A stretch of 64,000 bases of DNA, from NCBI GenBank assembly GCA_051294375.1, contig CM119270.1, positions 3,774,301-3,838,300 on the forward strand. Direction: 5' to 3'. Of this stretch, positions 1 to 9,698 are shown in pieces. The notes under the pieces were generated by a model, which made no database searches, was not told the DNA's origin, and saw only the letters and a list, made by a program, of their open reading frames with translations. Each line of letters begins with the position of its first letter. The stretch's first letter is position 1. The DNA is from Paraspadella gotoi (lineage: Eukaryota; Chaetognatha). The translations under genes and the position numbers were made by a program.

Positions 1-461
1 TTTCTTTTCATAACTTCCTTTTTTAAATTTTTCGCGCTTTTTCCTATTTTCCTCTCCTTTCTTTTTCCTTTTACGTTTTTGTCCCGATCTAATACCATGT
101 TGCACCCAGGTCGCCATGTTGTAAATTCTTCATCTTATTTTAGTATTTTTTATCATGACATTTTACCCTCAGACTGAGACATTGCATCTTCCTTTCACCG
201 TCACAGATTCCAAGAGACAATTTTATAAATGATTTCGCTAAAATAAGATAACGAGGAACGAGTCGCGAACTCGAGACGCGCCGATCATAAGCGGAGATCC
301 CACCACTCGTACGTATCGACCATAGCCCCCCCCCCCAACCGGCGTCAATTTTCCAGAGCGAAGATTTCTCGCCCAAAGAAATTGCGGGATCTCGCATCGG
401 GATCCCAACACCCACAAACAGGTGAAACATAAAAGGCCCAAAAACCATTTCTATCTCTCTC
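1..461. other. Intergenic sequence before the first gap
   Basis: No gene is recognised. The sequence is T-rich at first and has a short run of about ten C at roughly 327-336. Open frames across it are short or run through the following gap, so they are not evidence of coding. Confidence 0.5.
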
Positions 462-727
462 NNNNNNNNNNNNNNNNNNNNNNNNNNNNNNNNNNNNNNN
501 NNNNNNNNNNNNNNNNNNNNNNNNNNNNNNNNNNNNNNNNNNNNNNNNNNNNNNNNNNNNNNNNNNNNNNNNNNNNNNNNNNNNNNNNNNNNNNNNNNNN
601 NNNNNNNNNNNNNNNNNNNNNNNNNNNNNNNNNNNNNNNNNNNNNNNNNNNNNNNNNNNNNNNNNNNNNNNNNNNNNNNNNNNNNNNNNNNNNNNNNNNN
701 NNNNNNNNNNNNNNNNNNNNNNNNNNN
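462..727. other. Assembly gap (266 N) ending in a GA repeat
   Basis: There are 266 N, preceded by CTCTCTC and followed directly by about 30 bases of (GA)n. The gap probably sits in or beside a simple repeat. Confidence 0.95.

Positions 728-758
<31 letters not shown>
728..758. repeat. (GA)n microsatellite
   Basis: A pure GA dinucleotide run directly follows the gap. Such runs recur through the window and adjoin several gaps. Confidence 0.9.
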
Positions 759-761
<3 letters not shown>

Positions 762-1097
762 GCTGCAAATATGGGAACAAAGGAGAATGGCGAGGACATG
801 AAGTAGAGTGGACAAAAGTAAAAAGGAATCACAGAAATGGAAAATGGACGCTTAAGCATTTGCGCCAAGTGAAAGACAAAAAGACGCAGTCTCAGACAGA
901 CAGACAGATAACAGACTTTCATACCTATCCACAAATAGATATACAGACAGACAGACAAAACAGGTAGATTACCCGACAAACCCAGAAGCTAATCTCAGTC
1001 TCGAGACTTCACCAATTCCAAATCTCACTCCGTCTTTCCTCTACTTTTTCTCCGCATTTAATTCACACTTTTTCTTTTTTTTTTTGTGAAAATTTTG

Positions 1098-1184
1098 ACG
1101 CCATTACGAAAAGGCATTCTCTCTGTCCGTCTGTCCGTTTTTTGACGCTACGAAAAGGCATTCTCTCTGTCCGTCTGTCCATTC
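1098..1184. repeat. Two-copy tandem repeat of about 45 bp
   Basis: Two near-identical units each contain ACGAAAAGGCATTCTCTC followed by TGTCCGTCTGTCC. They are in direct orientation with almost no spacer, so this is a simple tandem duplication. Confidence 0.8.
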
Positions 1185-1199
1185 CATCTAAATTTTCCT

Positions 1200-1930
1200 C
1201 TTCATTTCTATCAAACGCCGTCTCCGTCTCCCTTCCATCCAATGAATGGCCTTATTTTCCAAAAATAATACATTAATACTAAACTTAAGTTAAGAAATAA
1301 AAACAATAAAAACGGGACGCTTTCCGAAAATAGCGCCGTGCGAATGTCTCCCTTTTTTCTTTCCCTCCTTACGTTCGGCCGGAGGAGGAGGAGGAAGAGG
1401 AGGAGGAAGGGGGGGAAGGGTTGACATGCAATCCCTGTTTGCATAATATGCAGATGACGGATCGTATCGTCGTCATAACCATAAACGTTGATTAATCGAG
1501 TCAGAGTTTTAACCACCTGAACCACGAAATATAAGCAGTTTTATCACATAAAGGATCGTTCCATGACCAAATTTTCATTAAAAATCTACATTCCAAATAA
1601 GATTCTCTCGGAACCGTGTTCTGGTCACAAAAAAGGGTACCAAGCATTTTATAATATGAAGTCTTCTGTAGCTAAATTGCTCCGCTCCCTTCTGACAGGC
1701 GAACAAGTAAAAACGTTGAAAAGAGTAGAATTGGCATTCAATTCGGAAATATCGATGAAATAAAAATTTAGTTTGGCTGAAGGGCTTTTTCGTGAACTCC
1801 AAAAAGAAACTAGCTTGTTTATTTTTTTTATAATCATGAATTCTTGTAGTTTCGCTTTAAAAAATGAAATGATCTGAATTCAAGTTTGAGTTTATCTGGG
1901 GTAGGGGGAGGAGCATGTTCAGATAAATTG
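1200..1930. other. Intergenic sequence, no gene recognised
   Basis: It contains a GGA-rich purine patch near 1378-1420 and otherwise ordinary AT-rich sequence. The small open frames near 1560-1830 lack recognisable motifs or splice structure. Confidence 0.4.
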
Positions 1931-1944
1931 TTACGTATATTTGG

Positions 1945-2045
1945 AGAGGGTAGGAGGAGGGTTTGAGGGGGGAAGGGATGGATGAGAGAAGGGTATGGAG
2001 GGGGATAGAAGGGTATGGAGGGGGGATGAAGGGTATGAGTGGGTG
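1945..2045. repeat. G-rich purine minisatellite
   Basis: Repeated units of the form GGGTATGGAGGGGG occur at least three times in tandem. There is no coding signal. Confidence 0.65.
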
Positions 2046-2062
2046 ACTAGAAAGAGGTTGTG

Positions 2063-2195
2063 AGATATTTTAGAGAGAGATGTCAAGGAGTTTCCAGCCT
2101 CGAAATAGAAATGGCTTTCAACGAACCCGCGCCATCGGGGCGGGTCCAATACCGGATGGGTCATAGGACGTGAGATTGAATTGTTATTAGTCCTA
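2063..2195. repeat. Dispersed repeat, copy 1
   Basis: The stretch around TTTAGAGAGAGATGTCAAGG, then GAGTTTCCAGCCTCGAAA and ATGGCTTTCAACG, recurs at 13706-13795 with small differences. Both copies end close to GAATT...TTATTAG. It is a non-coding interspersed repeat of unknown class. Confidence 0.65.
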
Positions 2196-2199
2196 TATG

Positions 2200-2870
2200 A
2201 CGAAATGGTTCTATGTCGGTTTATTATATTAAGTGAGTTTTCCATGTTTTTCCCCCCTCGGGACTTTTATTTTATTAAAACCCTTAATTTTCAAATAAAA
2301 GTACAACAGGAACCTGACATCAATCTGTACAAGAATTACCGAAAAAGACTTAAATTTAATCTCGTGAATTCTTTTCACTGTATATTACTTTTAATCACAT
2401 TAAATTGAAAGATACTTAAAGGTTTATATTGTCCTACCTGTAGAAAATGTTCCAATTTCCTAGATAAACATAATTCAGTGGCCTTTCAACTTTTGTCCGC
2501 AATTTTAACAATTTTTTAAATGCCTGATTGTGACGTATAATCTGTAATAGAAAAACTAGGTGATAAAAAATATTGGCTCTTTGTTTGGAATAATTAGAAG
2601 TTTGTTCGTTTGTTTGGTTTGTGAATAGACTAATAGGCTAACTCCCTTCTTCAACCGTCCTGTCAAGTAACCTTACATTTTAGAAAGTAAGATTAAAAGA
2701 AAAAATTTATTAATTTTTTTTATTTAAAAGATACACAGTGCCTGATTATTTCTTTTGAGTGATCTTCAAATTAGGAATAGGAAAGGTAAAGTACATGATG
2801 TAAATTTCGCTAAAAGAGGCATTTTTAAAAATGCGAATGAAAATTAGTTTGAAAAATAAAATTGTGTATT
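2200..2870. other. AT-rich intergenic sequence
   Basis: I see no coding exon, RNA gene or strong repeat in this stretch. Confidence 0.4.
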
Positions 2871-2871
2871 T

Positions 2872-2932
2872 TGTTTACAAACAACGATTTTATTAGAAAC
2901 AAATAACGAACATGTTTCAACTTATTTGTAAG
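2872..2932. repeat. Diverged relative of the 57.7-kb hairpin arm
   Basis: The stretch holds GTTTACAAACAACGATTTTA followed by GAACATGTTTCAACTTA and TTTGTAA. It aligns with the left arm of the long inverted repeat at 57668-57844, which has TTTGCAACGAATTTTA, GAACAGACATGTTTCGACTTG and TTTTACAA. The partner arm and the CTGATGA-like loop are not present here. I infer an old fragment of the same element. Confidence 0.5.
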
Positions 2933-2939
2933 GCGAATT

Positions 2940-4844
2940 AAATGTTTTCACGAGTTTGTTTTGAAAATGTGAACAAAGAGGGAGGGAGAGAGAGATGAGA
3001 GAAAGGTTTCCAACAAAGAATTTGAAAAAGACAGTGCTAATTTGAGGACATATTAAAGATTGTAGGAAGAATAGAGTGAAGGGAAAGTGAAAGAGAAGAA
3101 AAAAAAAACGCTCAATGCGAGCTAAAAGGGGAAACTAAATGAAATTAAATCTACTACAAATAAATAAATTATAATAAAAAAAGATGTATTTTTTACAAAA
3201 ATGCGTCTTATAAAATGTTTAAAAGCCAAGCTACTCATGTAACTGAAGATGGCAAACGGAGCCTTTCCCATAGTTTCAGAACTTTTAAGGCAGCAGCCTA
3301 ATCCGGAGTAAGTATTCACTGATAAAGGGTTAATTTGACTTTCGCCGACGAGGGGTTAGTGGGGTTAGAGCCTTAAGGTGGTTTAGGGGTGGTTTAAGTT
3401 AGTGGTGGTAGGGTTAAGAGGGTTTAGGGTAGGATAATTAGTAGAGCTGAGGGTGTCTAGATAAAAGGACTAGGTAATAATTTTTCTAATTTTTTTTTTT
3501 AAATACTAATTTTTAAATAATTTTTAAAAAGACGCGCAACGCCCTGTCGGCACAAATAAAATTCTATAATATCGTAAATAGCAATTTTGTCAAAATCTAA
3601 GGCCTAAAACTTATTTTACATCGTAATATTTTAGTTGAGAGTAGACTGGAGTCTACGTCGTTCTTAGAAATCGAGGAAGACTTTTTCAATGAGATTTTTT
3701 GTTAAAATCTGACTAACCAAATTAAATGTCAGACGCCCCTGGGAAAAAATTCAGGTAAAAATAGATGTAAAGACACTGCGATTCCGATCGCATGTTGGGC
3801 ATCTGAAGGCTCGCATTTTTTTTCTCTGACAATAGACCATAATTTTTGACATCGAACATTCGATTTCAAAATGGACTGGTCGCTCGGGAATATTTTTGAT
3901 GAAATTTTTATATATAAATAAAGGGAATTTCTCAATTCAAATACACAATGCTCCAACGCATTTAAGGTATGTTGTCATTTTACAATAAACTTCGAATTCA
4001 GGAATCATGAATAGCAAATATGCTCTGAAAAGGGCTCTCAAAATTTTTCATTGTTAGCATTATCTATTATGGTTATCTTGAATATGATACGCCATCATGT
4101 TAACGTGAAATTAGTCGCATTTTGGTGAATTTTACTTAAAGTAAAAAGTAATAAGAGGAGCTAAGTTGAGTACCGGATTCTAAAGAGTTTTTTCAACCGG
4201 GAGTCTGTATTCTGAAATAATCTTTATATTTGCGGCCCCGCTTGGAAAAATATATAAACATCCCTTTTTTTTTGCCAAAAAGAAGGGGTGGTTTTCCGAA
4301 GATTTTGGTTAATATTATAGCTATGATTTATGGTCGGATTATTAAATTTGAGAACACCTTTGTAAAATAGCAATATTACGCCATCATTCTATGCATTGGC
4401 CGGTCAAAGAAGTATATTAAAAAACCTTGACTTTTTTTGTGCAGAGCTTAGTCCTAAGTAGACGCCTAACAAACGTCCTTTTCTAAATAAACATATATTA
4501 TATAGGATATTTTGCAGAAATGAGACCTGGAAACCGGTCTCCCCGGGCGGTATTCCTTCGCTGATGATCTCTCCATTTTTTAGAAGTCGTCCTTTATCTT
4601 TCGATCGCTGCGGCGAGGCAATGGCTTTGTCCGCGGACTAGAAGTCAAAAATGTTTGTTACGTAAAATATGCATTATTTTAAAACGGCTGCAAACGGTAG
4701 AACTATAAACTTATAAATTATTGTTTTGAACGATTCAACAGCAACCTTCGGCGATTCTGATCGTTGGATCGCGGCCTTTTTCTTTGTCGCGCTCGATAGC
4801 GAGTGGAGGAGGGTGTAAAACGCGTTTGCGCCGGCGACACAACG
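2940..4844. other. AT-rich intergenic sequence with a short TTAGGG-like patch
   Basis: No gene is recognised. Positions 3337-3440 hold a loose G-rich array of the type GGGGTTAGTGGGGTTAG and GGGTTTAGGGTAGG, resembling the degenerate telomere-like arrays elsewhere in the window. No flanking GCCCCATTTC end motif was found next to it. Confidence 0.4.
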
Positions 4845-4849
4845 AGTTT

Positions 4850-4886
<37 letters not shown>

Positions 4887-4994
4887 ACCCGCGCCCCGCC
4901 GCCCGCCGCCACCCCCCCACGCCCCCCCCCCCCACCCCCCCCCCCCCCCCCCCACCACCCCCCCCCCCCCCCGCCCCCCCCCTCCCCCCCCCCC
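4845..4994. repeat. Poly-C tract of about 150 bp
   Basis: The stretch is almost pure C, interrupted by a few A, G and T. The minus strand is therefore a long poly-G able to form G-quadruplexes, and the plus strand could form i-motifs. The proline-rich and glycine-rich open frames over it are compositional. Such tracts are also typical sites of sequencing error, so the true length is uncertain. Confidence 0.9.
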
Positions 4995-7900
4995 GTGAAA
5001 CGCGCTTAGCCTTTTCTTTGAAGCTCTTCCGGTTTCGTTTTCTCAGGTCTGATAGAAAAACTTAAGAATTGGGCGAAAAACCAAAAAAAAAAGTTACAAA
5101 TAGTTCCATACTTCATAGTATAAAGATTACATAAAAATAATAGTAAGATTATAAAAGAAGGTTTTGTGCGGAAAACTATCTCATTTACAAGCGATTAAAG
5201 AACGTCTCTTTGTTTTGCATCGTGAACTGATGGTTCCCTCGATAGGCAAGACAAAAGACCAAAGAAGACAGGCAATGCAAAACCTAACCTGAAATCACTA
5301 CGCGACGAGGATTGCTCCATCGTTGGGCCCTGGGCTCGATGTATTCTATCCTTCGTTGCCAAGGACGTTGACGTGGAGGCTCGTATTTCGATGATACCTC
5401 CTCCGTCGATCAGCTATATACTCGACTTTTTCCCTCTCCCGCACCGTCCGCGTCTTGAGCTCGCGTCGCGCCTCTTCCCTCGAACATATGTTTAGTGCGC
5501 TCTTATATGAGGACTTCGGCCGTGGAAGTGGAAGGCGCCATCGAGATCTCGCCGCCCAACTGCCGGCAGGCAGCGCCCTTCCTCCTCCTGCCTCTTCTTG
5601 TGGGGCACGAAAAACAATAGAGACCCGATTGAAATTCGAGCCTGCGATAAGCATTATTTTTAGGCGTTAGACAAAGTTCAAACATCTGAAAAAAGTTTGA
5701 AACATCGGCACACGTACTCCTTTCAAAACTATCTGTTACGCAGGGACGAATTGGTCAGGGGACAAAGGGGACTGCTGTAAGGAGAAGACGCCACGACGTT
5801 CTAATGTCGCCTGGCAAGTCGCCTATGTCATGCTGGGAAGTGGAGGCCCTGTGATATAAAGCAGGACATAAAATACATTGTCCCTTACGTAAATATATTT
5901 TTATACCTGTACATTGAGGACAAAACGGTCCTAATTAAGAGAGTTCAACTGGACCGCATAAGTGACAGCCTTTTCATTCCGGTTATGTCCATAACGAAGA
6001 ATCGGAACCGCCAAAACTCTGCTTGCAAAAAAAAGTGAATTGGGTGAATGACAAGGTTTCACCGCTTTGTTCAGAATATGACGGCTTTTTCTTCTCTCTA
6101 GGGTCAGCACGCCCTAGAGCTATTGGACGATTTGTAGGAGCAGGGTCACATCAGATGATAATTTAACTTGTGATGTTGTCGCCATCGGAGCGCCCGTCCC
6201 TTTCCGTTTCCTTCTCTTTTTTTGGGGCCGCATTTGTCATCTGCGGCTTTTTCTTTTTCTTTTCCCGATGCGCACGATTTCACCTGAATTTAATGGCGAG
6301 AAATTTCGCTTTAAAGTTCTTGTGATTATTATTTTGTTTTCGGGGACGTCACGGGGAAGTAACAGTTCTTGGATGGTGCTGCCGGAGCCAAGGTGGTGCG
6401 TTCGCAAATTTGGCTCGAAGACTTTAGTTGTGCAGCAGTCGCACATATTGAATTGTATTGATTGAAAGTTGTCAAGGCTGATTTATGTTTACTCGACAAA
6501 CCTTTTTACTTTTATAAAATAAAAATAGATAGCTTTACTTCGCAAGTTTTCCTGTGGTCATGATAAAGAATTTCAAATAGAGCGCGTTGTCGAGCAAAGA
6601 ATGCAATGTTTTAACTCGCATAAAATGAGCTGAAAAACAATCTTGATAACCTTTAAAACCAGAAAACAAGGAACCGTACTTTCAATATGTTTGGTCTTTT
6701 ACGTGTATTTCCAGGTAATTTAGGCACAATAGGCTAATAAGTTATACACACGTACTGCATCGGAATTCGCTGCTTTTAATTTTTATTTCTTTACAAAACA
6801 AAAGGTAGTGCTAAGTCGAGTACTCGCGGTGCAACTTAAAAATTTAGAAAGGGCGGTAATTCATATAAATACGAAGGAAACACGCAAAGTTTATCATACT
6901 TTTATTATAAAATATAGCTATAAAAATTATATACGTATGATGTATTTAAAAAAATATAAATAATATGAAATTGAGTACAACCTAATATAAAAATTATCTA
7001 TTCTCATTTTATAGAGTAAGCCTATTCTTGCCACCTGAACTTTGGACAGGGCTTTGGTGGTTTAAGGCCTCCATCTACTCTTCGACAGATAATGACATAG
7101 CAGGTCCGCTGGCCAAGGTTTACAATCAAGACTCTGCGTCACAGTCTCGTTTATTCACTGGCTTCGCTATGCAAATGAGATGTGTTATAATATTTCAAGA
7201 GTGATTTCAATTGTATTATAATTGTATATAATTTATATATGTTACCGCGTTATTTGAAAGTTTTCTTCAACTGTACTATGAAGAAGTATAAGAATCTTAA
7301 ATCAGTTTAACAAGAATTGCTGCTGCCAAGAGACCTACTTAAGTTTTTACCGATCAAAGTAAGTCTTTCAGGCTTCAAGCCTTTAAGTTTAACTGATGCA
7401 TACTTTGGCAAGGTGTTTGCAAAGGTCTTCCGTCTTTTCGGTTACACAAAATCAAAACAAACGGTAGCAAACGTCCGAGAAGCGAAGATCTTCATTTGAG
7501 ATCTTCGTCCGAGCGAACAGTTAAGTTCAACAGTCGATCTAGAGATGTCCATAGTGACCCCAATGGGGCGGCGAGGTGATTCCCAGTCACAGCTGCGTTT
7601 ACTTTTATTTTTTTGGGCGGGACTGAGTTGGTGAAGGAATGGAGGGAAGATTCCCCCGTGTCGTTTTTTGCCTTAGGTTGCGCCGGATCGGAGGCATGGA
7701 AGAGAAGAGAGAAGGGTCCTCCCTCTGTTTTCTTCGCCTTTTGGGTCTCCTCTTACTCTCCTCATCCTCTTCACTCGTTACAAAACAGTGGCAACAAATT
7801 TGCATTCACAGCAGAAAATAAATCTCATTTAACATTTTTAAAATATGTCAACAATATTATTCTCTTCTACTTTCATTGAATTAAATAGCTTCGTTTGAGT

Positions 7901-8129
7901 CTTGCCACTGACGCAGCGTATTTTCCAGCGGAGCAGTTTAGCTAAAGACCCGAAGCTTTCTCGAGATGAAAATCAAATCTGTTATGTATAGTAGATTAAG
8001 TAGGCGGGGCGCAAAAGTTAAACGTTCAGGCTTAAAATTTCATTTTTAAATATGTTAGAATGGTAGGGGAAACGGACCTAACCGAACGGGGACAACTTTC
8101 GCCCCATTGGAAAACCGAGCCTCCGAACT
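4995..8129. other. Intergenic sequence upstream of CASK
   Basis: No gene is recognised. A GC-richer patch at about 5340-5690 is open in several frames but shows no family motif or clear splice sites. The rest is AT-rich. The CASK promoter must lie here or in the first few hundred bases upstream of 8130, but no core motif stands out. Confidence 0.35.
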
Positions 8130-9698
8130 TCGTTGACCTCCAACAGTTCTTCGACCGTTGTTTCAGCATGTCTAGCGATTTGTGCGAGGTCATCGGCGAA
8201 GGGTCCCTTTTCAAATCGTCAGGTTATCGAGTCAATGTTGGCCTGCTCGAAGGATCTTCCCGGATCTTGCGCCCTGAAACTTTTTTTTTCAGGCGATGGC
8301 GTTCATCGGCACAAAAACAATCGTACGCCGTCGCAAGAATCGTTGACCTGGGAACGATTCGGCGAACGAGCCGGCGGTCTTTCATCGACGAGCCTTCAAA
8401 GCGGGAGGCCTCAATGCTGCCACAATGCTCAAGATCGCTCACATCGTCGAACTACTGGAGACTTATTCGTCGAAGTACGTACTTTGTAATATTGGATGAT
8501 GGCCAATAATAGATAACAAGATAGAATGGGCTTTCAAGCAAGAGCTTGATTTGATGTTTTAGGAATGCTCTATATGGTCTTTGAGTAACATGGAGACGGC
8601 GCGAGAGACTTGTGCTTTGAGATCGTCGAACAGCAGGGCGCACGGCTGGATACGTCTCAGCGAAGGCGGTCGCGTTCGTTTTACGTAAGGCAGGTTGTTT
8701 GTTTTATTTTAAACTTAAGTTTGTTACCTGGTATGATTCTAATTTGCTCATTGGATGGCTGCGATGGCGAACAAGTTTGGATTAAATTGTCAAAGGTTAT
8801 GAAAAAGTTTGATTTGTTTTTTGATTTTTATGTTTTATTGAATATCTGGTTAGGTTTTCTCTTTAAAATTATAAACCTATGTATAGGTAAATTTAAATTT
8901 AAGTCATTTTCGTTTTGTTAACTAGGTTTTGCGAAGCTGTTCGATATTGCACGAAAACGACATAGTTCACCGTGACATGCCAAACCACATTGTGTTTTGC
9001 TGGCTTCCAAGGAAACTCCGCTCCAGTTAAGCTAGGTAAACATTATTCAAATCCAGTTTAATAATTTCTCTAGTAGATTTTAAAAATGCATTAACTTAAT
9101 TGAATTAATTTTCTTTTCTACAGGTGGATGTCGCGGTTTCAGTGAACTGGACGGCGGGTTCAGCCTCAAACGTAGCGGCCTGCGCGTGGGCAGCGCCTAA
9201 CCTTCATGGCTCCGAAGTGTCCAATGTCTGCCCTATGGAAAACCGTAGATATGTGGGCCTGCGGTGTTCTGCTGTTCCTGCTCCTGGGCGGACATTTGCC
9301 AATTTTTGGGAGCAAAAGACCTGACTTTACGAATGAAATCGTTCAAGGACGGTAATTATGACTAATAATGCTTTTCAAATTTTTTTATAGACCTACAATA
9401 AAAAACCGTAATAATTACCATTGTTTTGATTATGCAGCTACTGCATGCGTCCTAGTGTCTGGTCCCGCTATTTCTGGCGAAGCCAAGGACGGCTCGTACC
9501 CGTGCTACTCGCCGTTGACCCAAGGAGGCGTCTCACTGTCGAGGAAGGCACTGCAGCATGCCTTGCCGATCGCGCGCAGCGAGAAAGCTACCGCTCTCAA
9601 GACGCACCTCAGCGAGACAGCGTAGAGGAATCTCTCGATTCAACACCGGAGGAAAACTGAAGGCAGCGGTTCTCTCGCGGCCGTCGGCCAGGTTCCAA
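8130..9698 (+). CDS. CASK: CASK kinase-domain exons
   Basis: Exons are near 8130-8220, 8292-8474, 8563-8684, 8926-9035, 9124-9351 and 9438-9698. In order they give the glycine-loop start (DLCEVIGEG then PFS), the beta-3 region (SYAV...IVDL), AHIVELLETYSS, GMLYMVFE with DLCFEIVE, the HRD catalytic-loop region followed by KPHCVLLASKE and SAPVKLG, helix F (DMWACGVLLFLLLGG), and the C-lobe (VDPRRRLTVEE, RFNTGGKLKAAVL). CASK is known for a GFG rather than DFG motif. Here a Gly-Gly-then-Gly-Phe pattern follows the 9035/9124 junction with extra bases, which agrees. Each exon needs one or more single-base shifts to read through. One frame has a stop after MVFE and another after the S-A-P-V-K-L exon region. 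Confidence 0.85.

Noticed and set aside
4784-5065. Proline-rich open frame (and glycine-rich frame on the other strand)
   Set aside because: Both simply translate the poly-C tract and have no domain or splice context.
5503-5620. Short GC-rich frame with a PPNCRQA segment
   Set aside because: It is about 37 codons between stops, no clear splice sites, and no family I can name.
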